NCBI GenBank assembly: GCA_963854735.1
Contig: OY978099.1
Coordinates: forward strand, 2,232,001-2,296,000
Source: Marvania coccoides
Lineage: Eukaryota; Chlorophyta; Trebouxiophyceae; Chlorellales; Chlorellaceae
Direction: 5' to 3'
Length of the DNA: 64,000 nt
Shown: positions 42,217 to 52,507 of the stretch, in pieces
How positions within the stretch are numbered: the stretch's first letter is position 1
Layout of the letters: every line of letters begins with the position of its first letter
Translations under genes and position numbers: made by a program
The notes under the pieces: generated by a model
Databases searched by the model: none
Seen by the model: the letters and a program-made list of their open reading frames with translations, nothing else
What the model was told of the DNA's origin: nothing

Positions 42217-43215
42217 TCACCACTTGGTTGCGCATTGGTGGCCGTCGGCCCAGTTGGGGGCTCCGCACTTGAAGCAAGTCTTGGTGGTCTTGGTTGGGGG
42301 CTTGTCGTCATGGTTGTCATTGGTGCGGTCTTCGTTGAAGGACCGCTGTTGCGCGTTGTAGTGGTACACGCGCGCATGTTGTGGCAGGCGCCTATCGCCA
42401 CGCTTGTTGTTGAGGTAGGGGTTGGAAAGGAAAGCATTGATCTCCATGGGGGTGTAGGAGGCGCCGTGTTCTTCAAACTGAAGGGGGTTACCCTCCAGCT
42501 GCGCGAGAAAGCGGAGTGCGCCGTCGAGCGTGATGTCGTACGTAGGGTCGTCTGCGCGCTTGCCAGCGATGTGGTTGTCTAAAGCCATGTGGTGGGGGCG
42601 CAAAAGCTGGAACTTGAATTTCTCGAGTTTGGTGTCGTCGGAGAGCTGTCCCCCAGCTGTCTCGTAGCGCTGCACCCCGTGGATGAACCTTGTGTAGAAG
42701 GCGGTGGTAGACTCCTTGGTGTCTTGGTTGATGGCGCGCAAGGCGTTGGCGGCGATGTCTTTGGAGTTGACGCTCGCAAATTGCTTGGTGAGGGCGGCAG
42801 CAAAGTCTTCAAAGGTGTGGAAGGGGTCGTTGGGGGAGGATTTACTAGACACGTTAACGACCCACTCGCGTGCAGGGCCGACAGTGTTGCGCACTGCAAA
42901 GGCGATCTTCTCCTGGGGACCCAGTTGGCGAGCGTGGAACGCAACTGCGCGCAGCTCCTTGAGAAAGTCCTCAGCCGTGATAGTGGTGGCTTCTCCAGAG
43001 AACTTGGACACCTTGGCTTCTTGTTGGATGAAGGCAGTGGCTTGGGAAGGGGGTGGGCGCTCGCTGACGGTTTGACGGAGAATGGCGTTCTCGCCGTGGA
43101 GGATGCGTAGTTGGTTCGCCAAATCCTCCTGTTGGATGGTGAGTTGGCGTAAGTGGGCCAATACCTCTACAACGCTGGGCTGCTCCAATGCAGGCGCTGG
43201 TTGAGGGGGCTCCAT
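42217..43215 (-). CDS. Retrotransposon Gag protein with CCHC-like knuckle
   Basis: An ORF of 332 codons. A short coiled-coil-like stretch (about residues 18-50) precedes the capsid-like domain typical of Ty3/gypsy Gag (AREWVVNVSSKSSPNDPFHT, FEDFAAALTKQFASVNSKDI, TAFYTRFIHGVQRYETAGGQ). The C-terminus has CFKCGAPNWADGHQC, a knuckle with C-x2-C-x8-H-x-C spacing, tighter at the end than the usual H-x4-C. The ORF is intact, with no frameshift, and ends TGA. Gag would package element RNA in cytoplasmic particles. No pol frame follows. Confidence 0.8.
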   Translation of the reverse strand: MEPPQPAPALEQPSVVEVLAHLRQLTIQQEDLANQLRILHGENAILRQTVSERPPPSQATAFIQQEAKVSKFSGEATTITAEDFLKELRAVAFHARQLGPQEKIAFAVRNTVGPAREWVVNVSSKSSPNDPFHTFEDFAAALTKQFASVNSKDIAANALRAINQDTKESTTAFYTRFIHGVQRYETAGGQLSDDTKLEKFKFQLLRPHHMALDNHIAGKRADDPTYDITLDGALRFLAQLEGNPLQFEEHGASYTPMEINAFLSNPYLNNKRGDRRLPQHARVYHYNAQQRSFNEDRTNDNHDDKPPTKTTKTCFKCGAPNWADGHQCATKW

Positions 43216-43541
43216 TGCAGGGGGGGGTCTTGATGAAAGGTGGGTGGGTGGATGGGTGTTGTGGGTAGGGCTTGAAGTTGAGTTTAGCCTCGTGTTGAAG
43301 TTAAGCCTAGTGTGTTTAGGACTGATAGAAATTGTGCGTACGCGTTTTTTCTTTTCGATTGGGTGTTCTAGAATATTCTAGATATAGTGGTCTAGAGGTT
43401 GAAGTGTGTCTCTGGCACGGCACAAAACCTTCTACCAGTGTATGAAAATATGAATGGGGAGGTGAGCACTTGAACAGCGCCGATATACGTGCTCGTTCAA
43501 GGACCTTGATATGATTTTTTTGCAAATGAGTCGAAACCAAG

Positions 43542-43835
43542 TTTAATAGAGGGACTAGTTCTATTAGTATGAGTATTTACAGGACTAATTATGGCAATAA
43601 TAACTAATGCCCCGAGAATGGGGAGGCGCAGTCTTATAAAAGGGAGGCGCGTGCGAGACGTGTGCCAAGAAAGGGAGAATGCATACGTGGGCTTGTGTCT
43701 GAAAGGGAAGTGGCATAAATAGCCATGCAATAGGAATCAAAGAGATGTGGAGGCATATTTGGAATGCTAAGTCAGATGGCTATTCGATGGGATTAAAGTA
43801 AGGAGAAACAAAGGAGTGCAGCTTGTGCTGCTACA
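43542..43835 (-). repeat. 5' LTR, 294 bp
   Basis: On the minus strand it runs TGTAGCAGCACAAGC to CTCTATTAAA. It is nearly identical to the other LTR over the shared 230 bp, suggesting recent insertion. It provides the middle segment missing from the rearranged 3' LTR. Confidence 0.85.
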
Positions 43836-46129
43836 CCACGCCTCTACCGTCCGTCGCTGCATCCGCCGCTGCCGCCGCGGCCAGAAGTAGCTGGGGACGT
43901 TCTTGAAAAAATGTGACGTAGTCCTTGACTTGGCCACTCGTGAGCAAAAATGTATTGCTTGGAGGGAGCAAGGGAATTGAGTTAGTAGGGGCGGTTGTGT
44001 GAGTAGGTCGTACCTCCTGATAGAAATCATGGAGGCTGAGCCTGAGGGGGCAGTGGTCCATCCCACCTCTCATGCGGTGGGGGTCCCTCGATCTCAAGGC
44101 TAGCCTTGGACAGGAGGTCTTGGTCGAGTAAAATATAGTCGGTGGTAGATTTTTGGTTACGTGAATTCCAGAAAGTAAAGTTACCAGAGGTTTCGCCGGC
44201 GAATCTACCGTTAGCGATGAAGATCTCGGCAATGGCCTCCTCCATGCCCAAAATCCATTTCCCCATCTCGTTTAGCGGCCGCGCAACATCTTCGTTTCGC
44301 CGCTGCGCCGACGCTGCAGTGTGCGCGTTAAAGTTGCCAGCGACGATTACGTTGCCCATTCCACACGCTTGGGCAACCTGTTGTTCCAAGCAAAAGCTTG
44401 CGTCAGTCATGTCAGGGTCACTTAGTTTAAAATAGCAGGCGGGAATAAACAAATCCTGGGGCAGTCCGGCCTCTTTATCAAATTGGAGCCAAGAAAAATG
44501 GCGACCATGGTACCGTTCCTCCAGCCAAGGGGTGGCAAATGAGTCCAGGTCCAGAGAAACATAGACCGCTACTCCCCTGCGGGCGCCTCCCGCCGCCATT
44601 GTTGACGCGATTGGGGGTGGGAAACTGTAGGCGCGGTAGTTTGGCACCGTTGGGGGAGTGTCTTTGTCGCTCAGCCATGTTTCTGTAAGGATGGCAAGGC
44701 GCTCCCCTCGAAAAAGTGAGAAAACAGCGGACGGCTCACTTTGGAGGAGGCCTTTTACGTTGAGCAGGAGAAGCCAGGGGCTGCGGTGGACCACGGTGGC
44801 CGTTCCCCCTTGACTCCCTCCCCCCTGTCGAGAATTTACGGGTGTGGAGACACCCGGCGTGGGGTCTGGGGCCGCGCGATTTGGGCCGGCCTGGTTGTCA
44901 TTTCCCCGCCGCGGGTGGTGCTGTGGGACGGCGCGCACCGCGGTGGAGGGGACAGGCTGGCGTGGTGGGACAGCCTCTTGCCCAGCACGAGTAGGACGCG
45001 TGTGGGGGCGGCATTGGGGGCGGGAGCGGGGAAGCTGACCGTGCCGTCTGGGTGCCCTCGGGGGAAAGCAGACAAGCTGCTGGGGGGTGGGGCACGCCAT
45101 AGGGATAATGATACACGGCGGGTTAAAATCGGGGGTGGGCGCCGGGTGAGGGCGCCTCCAGCAGTCGCGGTCTGAGCGGTGTGGCACAGCGGGGCTTCTG
45201 CGTTGAGCGATGTGGGCGCGGTGGGCCAGGTGGTCGACGTGATAGTCGATGGACACCTGGACGTAGCTTGAGAGCCGGGATTTCGCGCACCAGATCGCTT
45301 TTCGGGTTGCGTGGGGGACTTCGAGGACGATAACTGAGCGGGGGCAGCCAAAAAAGTCGTGAGCGACAAGGGTTTCCAGAGCACGCACGCCATCAAGGGG
45401 TTCAATATTCAAACAGTTGCGAGAGAACTCCTTAAAATTCCCCAAAGCGGTGTGGAGGCTGTCGTTGATTCTATGGTCCAGCCCATAGACGACAATATTT
45501 TCCATCCGCAATGATGGCCAGGCCGTGGCAGCGTTGGTGGCGTTGGCGGCGGGAGCGGGCGGCGTTGGGGAAGGTTGCGCCCGGAAATCTGCAATCCGAG
45601 AGACTGTCCACTTGAAAACAGTCCTATCATTGAATTAGCGGGGCACTAGGCCATCCAGAGCGGGCTGTGACTTGTACATGCGTTGTTTGACAGCTACACC
45701 AATCACCGGCGGTCCGGGGGCAAGCGCGTTGGCCGTCCCGTCCCACTCAGAGCGTGGGATGGGGAAGGCAACACCAAGACGATGCTTGCCGCAGGCCGTG
45801 GTTCGGATTCGGCCGGTGATTTTGGTGGGGACACCTGCTGCCTCACAGCCAGACTCGTAGTAATGAGCCACGAGCGCTGCTGCATCAAAAGTTGCGCGAT
45901 TGTAAATGCATTTCTGCTTCCCAAATGGAAGCTGGGGCAAAGTAGGGATACTAAGAGAGTGTTCACGACGGAGTTTGCGCATCAGTATGTTTCTTATTGT
46001 TGCCCAAGGTGTTGATGACGGTACGGGAAGATGAGATAAGAGTACTGCTAATCGAAAACATTCTTCTAGGTGACGGTTTCCACCCCGTCAAGTCTCTGCA
46101 TTCTTTTCGGAGGCTCGCTGCACCACGAT

Positions 46130-46790
46130 CCGTTGATTTAAAGAAGGTAGACCAAGAAGATGGGGTGAGGTGGGGTTTCTAAATGGCAATAAACTATTTT
46201 TAATTAGTTTTATTCTTTTTCTTTCGCCTCTTCTTGATGTCATTTTTTCCAACTATTGTTTTGTCTAGGTAATATTTTAATCCTGCATTTTTTTGTGCGC
46301 GGCCCCCCTTGGGAGCAGCGCCCACCGGAACTGCAGCGGAGCAGGAAGCGTAAGAAGCGGCAAGAGCGGCAGCTGATAAAAAATAGTTTATTGCCATTTA
46401 GAAATCCCAACTCACCCCATCTTCTTGGTCTACCACGTACTGGATGTACGTGTCGGGGATTAGCAGCGTGCAACATCGCCTCGTACATGTTCTTGGGGGA
46501 GTCAGCGTCTCCAACACTGGCATCGACAGCCACGTCGCGTGCAGGCGCCAGATCCAGAGAAGATGGCATTCGGGCCGTGGCCCTGAAAATTGAGACCGGT
46601 GGTGGCTACCTGGCCAGGCACGTGCGTCGGATGCTGGACTTGAAGAGGCTTGAGGACGTGCAGCGGCTAGGAGAGTTGCTGGCGTATGCGGGTGGATGTT
46701 ACAGGCTCTTATCTATCTTGGAAATAAACAACTCATTGGGTGCCTACGTGCACTGCCAGGCAATTAAATTGCTTGGCCGCTGATTCTCAC
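46130..46790. mobile_element. Fragment of the 3784-4996 transposon unit, folded back on itself
   Basis: Positions 46378-46620 match 4110-4360 in the same orientation (TTGGTCTACCACGTACTGGATGTACGTG). Positions 46145-46370 match the reverse complement of about 3940-4148. As a result 46145-46200 and 46378-46434 form an inverted repeat of about 55 bp around a 175-bp loop. The minus-strand gene is broken by the inversion and by loss of sequence around GTGTAGCC. From about 46620 a different frame (RMLDLKRLEDVQRLGELL) continues with no recognised domain. Confidence 0.6.
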
Positions 46791-47289
46791 CAGCTCTTGG
46801 AGCAAATCGCGTTTTTCTCTTCTCTACTCTGCCTCAGTATATCGAGGGGAGTCCACACACTTCTGCAGAAGCAGAAGAGAAGCGAAATTTTTTAGGAGTG
46901 ATTGTACATCCCAAAAATTGCGATTTTTGTTTAAGTCCTCTGGTCCTTTCGGCTCTTAATCAGCGTTTCCAAGCTGAACTAAGGCCACTGGACGTATCGG
47001 GAGACCCGCTACGCCCACACCTGCTCTTTGCAGAGCATGGTCCTTTCGGAACCAGTGTGAGACCAGTTTTTGTTGGGCTTTCGCACCACTCGCGCTCATG
47101 GCTTTCGCACCATTTCGCACGGAAAAGGGGTGGGGCGGACGCGCTTTCGCGCATACCGCCCCGTGTCAGAGGTCAGGGAAAGATCAAACAAAAATGGACG
47201 TAAAAATCAAGGGCTACTTACTCAAGTAGGTCCTTAGTAGTAATCGATCAAATACTGTTACAGGCTCTTATTTATATTCTGTAACTTAA
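46791..47289. other. Unassigned DNA left of the integrase relic
   Basis: Contains a short imperfect repeat GGCTTTCGCACCA at about 47080-47115. A GTTACAGGCTCTTAT motif occurs at 46698 and 47258, on either side. No gene recognised. Confidence 0.35.
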
Positions 47290-47825
47290 GAACTAAGGAG
47301 GAATCAGTCGGGTGCGGGTGATGAGGCCTTTCTAAGTAAGATCCTCGTACATGCTGCGCATGCTGTCCACACTGTAACAGTGGAGGCCGTAGTTGAGGAA
47401 GAAAGGCGTTTGATGGGTGCTGGCTTGGACGGCATTCTTTTTGGCGAACTCGACGGGGGTGAGGAGCTTGTCCCAGTCGGTTTGGTGCTCAGAGGTGTAG
47501 CAACGTAGCATGCCTTCAACGGTGCGGTTGGTGCGCTCGGTCTGGCCGTCGGTTTGCGGGTGGAAGGCGGTGACATGGCGAGGTCGGTGCCGACGAGCTT
47601 GAGGAGTTCTTTCCAAAAGGTGGAGGTGAAGCGGGGGCCGCGGTCAGAGACGATGGATTGGGTCAATCCGTGGAGGCAGAAGATGTGGCCAAAGAAGAGG
47701 CGGGCGGTGAGCTTTGCGGAGATCTTGATGGTGGTCGGGACAATGTGAAACATCTTGGAGAGGTTGTCCACGAAAAAGATGATGGTGTCGTGGCCGCAGG
47801 CTGCCTTGGGCAGGCTGGTGATGAA
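47290..47825 (-). mobile_element. Ty3/gypsy integrase relic
   Basis: Minus-strand frames carry integrase core signatures: ITSLPKAACGHDTIIFFVDN, HGLTQSIVSDRGPRFTSTFW and, after a frameshift near 47580, AFHPQTDGQTERTNRTVEGM followed by TPFFLNYG. The core acidic residues are visible in D..D..E order across the two frames. The 5' side is cut at 47826 by LINE 5' UTR sequence. The left end (47289-47318) recurs at 55976-56004, so a second remnant of this element may lie there. Confidence 0.8.
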
Positions 47826-47925
47826 GTGAAGGAAAAAAAACACAAGTCAGGGTGAGTCACTGATGGAAGATAAAATAAAATTGGACGAGATTTAAGAAGA
47901 TTAGCGGTGGACGAGGGCAGAAGAA
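47826..47925 (-). mobile_element. LINE 5' UTR fragment
   Basis: The reverse complement matches 5690-5790: CGTCCACCGCTAATCTTCTTAAATCTCGTCCAATTTTATTTTATC, then the ACTCACCCTGACTTGTG block. It is joined directly to the integrase relic. Confidence 0.65.
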
Positions 47926-48036
47926 GAAGAAGACCCCCGCGCGGTATGGGGTTTAGGGTTCGGTCAATTATGCGCGCGAGGGAGCTGAGGATGAAGCGCT
48001 CAGAATTGAGGAGGATACAAAATACAAATACAGTTG

Positions 48037-48115
48037 AGAGTTTCACCTCCGCACAGAGACGGCAACTAAGGCCACACAGCAGAGGGTTAAGCTTGGTCCT
48101 AAAAATTGAGTCAGG
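48037..48115 (-). repeat. Subfamily B LINE-type 3' end, copy 2
   Basis: The reverse complement of 35440-35520, about 75 bp, again without an ATGT tail. A TTTAGGG motif lies 90 bp upstream (about 47949). Confidence 0.5.
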
Positions 48116-48659
48116 GGCTCACTGCCGCACTGTTTTGGCTCAAATTGTGGTTCCCAAACCCTCGCATGGTATCTGCTTCCTGCCGGCCCCTAGCATAAAA
48201 AACATCTCGCTATAGCAGCCCCCACTATAGATGAGCAGAAAAACTCCTAGGACTCAATATCCCGACTTCCAGGAAGCGAGATTTTGAGGCAAGCACTTGA
48301 GGACAGAGCCTAACGATTCGAATATAGAACAAAGCCTATATTGCCCAAGCCCTGTTTATATTCCGAAGTAAAGGAACATAACTAGTCCCCACCGAAGTGA
48401 GGGGATATGCATCTAAATCATAGGGATTTTCTGCAAGTACCGGTTCCCAGTAGTTTTTTAAAATCATACAAGGTTTCGAACCCGGCTGTGAGTTGCGACA
48501 TTTATTCAGCAGTTGAGGACTTCATAATTCCAACTATAAATATAACGAACTGAACTGCACCGCAGAGCAACTACTATATCAAAGAGGAGGGGCTCAAAGG
48601 GGAAGAAAGAGTGGAGGGAGGTTTTCCCATAACACCGGCATTGGGGGGTGCAGAGTCCA
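48116..48659. other. Unassigned DNA
   Basis: No gene or repeat recognised. Short frames only. Confidence 0.35.
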
Positions 48660-48960
48660 GGGGCATTTAAGGCCAGCCACCAAGGACATAACCAAACTTT
48701 CATGGAAGAGGAGGTTCATGCGGGCATTATGCGGCTTGAAAACAGTAAGGCGGTGGCTGGAAGGCTGGATCTACCACATCTCAAGGTGGCCGCAGCAGAG
48801 TTTGCTCCCACGCTGGCCTCTCTGTTCAACGCCGTGGTGCGGACCAAGACCATGCCTTTTGGCATGGAGCTTGGGGTGATTACCATGGCTCCCAAGTCGC
48901 GGGCGACCACCACTACGCTGTACACCGGAGCATCACCGTCTGCATCATTTTGGATAAACA
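48660..48960 (+). mobile_element. LINE fragment: endonuclease-RT linker and RT start
   Basis: EEEVHAGIMRLENSKAVAGR, then EFAPTLASLFNAVVRTKTMP and LGVITMAPK, the region that precedes the catalytic RT palm. It matches the minus-strand LINE at 39860-39640, then loses similarity at about 48960 after ATCACCGTCT. The part NAVVRTK...LGVITMAPK is typical of the RT-0/RT-1 region in APE-type LINEs. Confidence 0.75.
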
Positions 48961-49156
48961 TTTTTGACATACTTTTAATTTTTTTATACTTTGAATTTCT
49001 TTATTATTTCTTCATCCTTTTGATTTGAGCTTTCTTTTCTTGTTTTTTATTTCAATTTTTTTTTTTGTTTTGTTTGCAAATAGGCATCCGAACTTCTTTT
49101 CGTCCCTTCGTGTTTTTGTTTTATTGTTTGTATCTGCTGTTTCTTTTGGCGGATAA

Positions 49157-49345
49157 TAAGCATATTTGCATATAAAAGCTCTCATGCAACAAGCATTGAA
49201 GCAGAAACAGTTATATAAAATATTTCATCTAATAACCTTTAGGGGGTTTTAGGGTTCTACCCGCACGACACCAACTCTTGACGCATTTCAAGCACATTTT
49301 CTAACATAACCTTCCCTCTCTTCCCTTAAATCAAATAACCAACCC
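49157..49345 (+). mobile_element. LINE 5' UTR fragment (contiguous form)
   Basis: The leader without the insertion seen at 5424. A telomere-type GGTTTTAGGGTT is embedded at about 49245-49256. The preceding 49030-49155 resembles LINE 3' UTR (TGTTTCTTTTGGCGG), so a 3' end and a 5' leader are fused here. Confidence 0.6.
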
Positions 49346-50010
49346 ATTCACCTCCTGTAGGGCACCACCTGAAAAAATGGCAATTTTTGACCAGGGTATA
49401 CTCCGTTCCAAATTGGTATAACCCGTTCCAACACACCCCCACTCAAAATGTCTTCGGCGCCCAACTAATTTTCAGTGCAGAAACGTGAATGATGGTAGCG
49501 TGTAATTTGTTAGAACGTCGATAGTGCGAGGAAATTTTGACATTCTTCTCTTGTACCCACCCCCACTATTCTACAAGTAATAGGGTTATAGCTGTGTACC
49601 GGCACCCACTCCATCACCGTCGACTCCAGTAATAAATTATAGGCTTTTACCTTAAGATGTAGGCATATTGTAACAGACTTAGATCAGTTCCCCAAATTTA
49701 ATTCCTTAAAGTTACTTGTTTCATTGGTAACCCCTTTTGGGAGGGCCCCCCCAGGGGACCCATCTCCTTGGTCCCCCACCCAATCGGTACGGGTCTGACA
49801 GGCACTACATCCAGTCGGACAAATGGATTTGAAGTTTTTATTGCTATAGTCATCCAACCAGTTCTTGCCACTTATCCAGCCAGTTATAAAGTGTAAACTG
49901 ACTAGTTAAGAAGTAACAAATCACAGAGATCGACACACATATGTTTTACATTTTATACACCAGCCATTATCAATCAACGGCAAAGTTTTTTAGTCTCGTT
50001 ACCCTAAACT
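49346..50010. other. Intergenic DNA upstream of an FkbM-like gene
   Basis: No gene recognised. GC-rich blocks at 49735-49800. The last 100 bp are AT-rich and probably contain the promoter of the next gene. Confidence 0.4.
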
Positions 50011-50871
50011 ATGGGTCGAAAATTTTCTTCTTCCAACATAAGTTTATGTATTGTTTCATTTTTTTCGCTTTCTGCATTTATATTCATCTCCTTTATAAAA
50101 TCAACATCTTCAATACCACCTCAGAGTAGTAATGAGTGGAATCCTAATATCAACGATGTCCTCCCAATATTGCGTGCACATGCCAATAAAATAAAAGGGG
50201 GGGGGACAAAAACGGCATGCGACGTTGTAGTTTTCGGTAATAAGTGGGGATCACATACGCTTTGTAACCACCCACCCCCCGAAAATTGTACATTTATTTC
50301 ATTTGGAATATCCGCTGACTACACTTTTGACATTGATCTCGCTGCACGTTGGAATTGTGTTGGTGTTGCCGCTGACCCATCAGTCGTGCATCCTTCTAAG
50401 TTGCACCCATTGGTGACTTTTCATAATATAGCAGCCAATAGCTTGGATGCCTTAAATAGTACTTGGCACTGGGTTACATCAATTCCAAATTTACAACATT
50501 GTGTTAAATTTCCGAACGTGACAGTCCTCAAGGTCGACTGCGAGGGTTGTGAATATGCATTAGCAAAGGATATTATCCATGAAGACAGACAATTTTTCTC
50601 TCGTGTCAATCAATTTGCAATTGAAGTGCATACAAGTAAGCGCTGGCTTCATTCAAATGAAGCCTTGTATTCTTTTGGTATGCTGCTGCGCCTCCTAGAA
50701 GAGTCTGGACTCATTTTGCAGGATTTATCAATTGGTGGTTGTGCGCCTGAAGATGAATCGCTAGGTTGTATGGATATCTTAAATGAAATTGGCATTCCAT
50801 GTGGTATTGGCAGGAAAGGTATTGGAAAAAGTTGCCACAATTATTTATTTGCTCGACATCCTGTGATTTAA
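50011..50871 (+). CDS. FkbM/Methyltransf_22-type membrane methyltransferase
   Basis: An intronless ORF of 286 codons. SLCIVSFFSLSAFIFISFIK is the signal anchor. GNKWGSHTLCNHPPPENCTF and ISFGISADYTFDIDLAARWN form the family's N-terminal SAM-binding region with Cys-rich substitutions. VTVLKVDCEGCEYALAKDII is the classical K-x-D-x-E-G-x-E motif, and FFSRVNQFAIEVHTSKRW follows as in METTL24-like and FkbM proteins. It is predicted to methylate a sugar hydroxyl in the Golgi; the substrate is unknown. It shares only family-level similarity with the gene at 33558, which lacks the E-G pair. The stop is TAA. Confidence 0.8.
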   Translation: MGRKFSSSNISLCIVSFFSLSAFIFISFIKSTSSIPPQSSNEWNPNINDVLPILRAHANKIKGGGTKTACDVVVFGNKWGSHTLCNHPPPENCTFISFGISADYTFDIDLAARWNCVGVAADPSVVHPSKLHPLVTFHNIAANSLDALNSTWHWVTSIPNLQHCVKFPNVTVLKVDCEGCEYALAKDIIHEDRQFFSRVNQFAIEVHTSKRWLHSNEALYSFGMLLRLLEESGLILQDLSIGGCAPEDESLGCMDILNEIGIPCGIGRKGIGKSCHNYLFARHPVI

Positions 50872-51647
50872 TGGGCAGGTTTCAAATCACATTTGCAATT
50901 AATTTAATTTGTACGCAGTATATCCAATTATTTTCGATATCTAGGCAACATCCAGTGACAGCTCTACATGACTGTTGGTTATTCTCGGAAAACATCGTCA
51001 CACAGATCCCGTGTCTGCTGCACAGCAACGCTCCTGCAAACTAGTGTGAAGGGTTTTCCTAATGCATCCCGCCAGATTACTGCCAATGCACAAAGGTAGG
51101 TGATTCTGAAGAAACCCTGGAGGAGCAGTGGCAGCCTTTTGGGGGTCATTTTAAACAATCTTGTCTATCGAATGCTTTCATTAATCATCAACAGCGCACA
51201 TCCTTAGCAGGAGATACCAAAGTGGAATATATTAACTTAATGCTTTCTATTATTTGAATAGAACTTAATGTTAATAAAATTAAGGAAATTCCTTAATCAA
51301 ACTCACATAATAATAACTGCTTTCCTGTGGCAGGGTTTGTGGCACTTTGCCTTGCGGATCTCTATAGGGCAAACTTGGTAGTAGACGCGAAACCATTGCA
51401 AAACCTTGAAACCTTGAATAAGCCTCCCCAAGCGTAAATTGTATTTAGAATTTTACACTGGGTGTGCGAGAGAAATAAAAAAAAATATCAATTTCTAGAC
51501 AGTTTAGGGATTTAGATAGATAACACAGCCGAAAGTCGATCGCCCGATCAATTCTTGATCATGTATATTTGCTTTTTCTTTTGATGGTTCGATTTCTTTT
51601 CTTTATTATTATATTGCCATTCAAACACCTGACTCAATATTATCCAT
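50872..51647. other. Intergenic DNA
   Basis: AT-rich. The block 51318-51370 resembles 13595-13640. No gene recognised. Confidence 0.35.
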
Positions 51648-51745
51648 TCAATTATTATTTCTGCTTGCACTTAGTGCCAGTCTGCTATGGGGCCTTATTT
51701 GCCTTTTTGTGCAGACTTAAAACCCTGTAATGTATGTGTACGTAT
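51648..51745 (+). mobile_element. LINE 3' end
   Basis: ATTATTTCTGCTTGCACTTAGTGCC with a shortened hairpin (51667-51677), GTGCAGACTTAAAACCCTGTAATGTATG, with very few tail repeats. The sequence beyond (51746-51950) is GC-richer and unassigned. Confidence 0.65.
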
Positions 51746-52402
51746 AAGGCTCGACCTCTGGCCACTGTGTCGTAAATATCTGCACTAGATATCTCAGTCG
51801 AAGACCCAGCCATATGTAAGGCTCGAGTCGCCCCAAGTCCTGGCATCGCAGCAGCCATAGACCGGCCCAGCGCTGATCTGTCCAGTAAACGCCCGGCACT
51901 CCTGTTGGCAGCGAGCCCTTGTCCTAGTAGAGGCACATTTCCCATCAGCATTCACTCAGATCAAATTCCACACACACACATATATATATATATATACACA
52001 GCTACTATATGATGCTTGGCATTGAAATTAGCCCTTCATCATCCTAATTTGTTTATTTGAGATAAATTGAATACCCGCATTTTTTGCTCGTGCTCGACAA
52101 GGATGTGCATAACGGTGCTTGAATACACATTATCCATGCAACTATCGAATTTTAAATTTTGAGCTCGGTTTTTAAACATTTGTGCACATCGAACCCCACA
52201 ACATGATATTATCTCAATGGCGCCATGTTGCCTAGACCTATATATGTATATATACTAGCCCTGCTCACATAGTTTCTTTATACATGAAAAAGGCAAATAC
52301 TGTGTTGAAATTGCAATTTTAAGCATCCACAATGCTGCTCTTCTTTGATGGATGTAAAGTGCAATATAGCAGGTTAGTAAGGAATTTCAGCCTTGTAATC
52401 TT
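51746..52402. other. Unassigned DNA with CA/TA microsatellite
   Basis: A coding-like minus frame at 51750-51950 has no recognised domain. A (CA)n(TA)n microsatellite lies at about 51970-52002. Nothing else recognised. Confidence 0.35.
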
Positions 52403-52430
52403 TTCAACCCTGTAATGTATGTATGTATGC
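52403..52430 (+). mobile_element. Minimal LINE tail
   Basis: CAACCCTGTAATGTATGTATGTATG alone: the last bases of the LINE and three ATGT units, the shortest insertion seen. Confidence 0.45.
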
Positions 52431-52507
52431 ACGTCATGAAATCTAATGTTAAGTTCGTTGGCGTAGTGCAATCTATCTATTCGTTCTCACTATCATTAAA
52501 AGTCGAA

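Larger units (their letters stand above)
40361..43835 (-). mobile_element. Gag-only LTR retrotransposon (TR-GAG-like) inside the LINE
   Basis: LTRs at 43542-43835 (5') and 40361-40814 (3', rearranged) start TG and end CA on the minus strand (one end is mutated). The target duplication CCACG is exact at 40356-40360 and 43836-43840. A candidate primer-binding site beginning TGG (TGGTTTCGACTCATTTG, 43539-43523) follows the 5' LTR, and a purine tract AGGAGGGAGGAAAG (40829-40816) precedes the 3' LTR. The 2.7-kb interior holds a gag ORF (42217-43215) and about 1.4 kb without recognisable protease, RT or integrase. Gag-only elements are known from plants as TR-GAG; it would need pol from a Ty3-like partner. 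Intact ends, TSD and gag frame imply recent insertion. Confidence 0.85.
38285..46076 (-). mobile_element. Nearly full-length LINE, split by an LTR retrotransposon
   Basis: Reading on the minus strand: the end of the 5' UTR and N-terminal coding part (46076-45635). Then an RRM-like ORF1 region (RSVIVLEVPHATRKAIWCAK near 45300), a Pro/Arg linker, and an APE-type endonuclease (ILTETWLSDKD near 44690, VIVAGNFNAH near 44345, STTDYILLDQD near 44145). In this copy the RRM-like and endonuclease parts lie in one frame of 494 codons. The coding sequence is interrupted at 43835-40361 and continues with EEEVHAGIMRLKNNMAVAGS (about 39830) and the RT start LGVITMVPK. The palm with the catalytic ADD is deleted at about 39630, where it jumps to EFKYLGVIF. 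The C-terminal CCHC knuckle (about 38740), the 3' UTR, a GCACTGAAGTGC hairpin (38384-38395) and a long CATA/ATGT tail (38285-38332) follow. Excluding the insert it is about 4.3 kb. Confidence 0.85.

Noticed and set aside
42589..43110. Plus-strand 173-codon frame
   Set aside because: It is antisense to the intact gag ORF, which has recognisable capsid and knuckle motifs.
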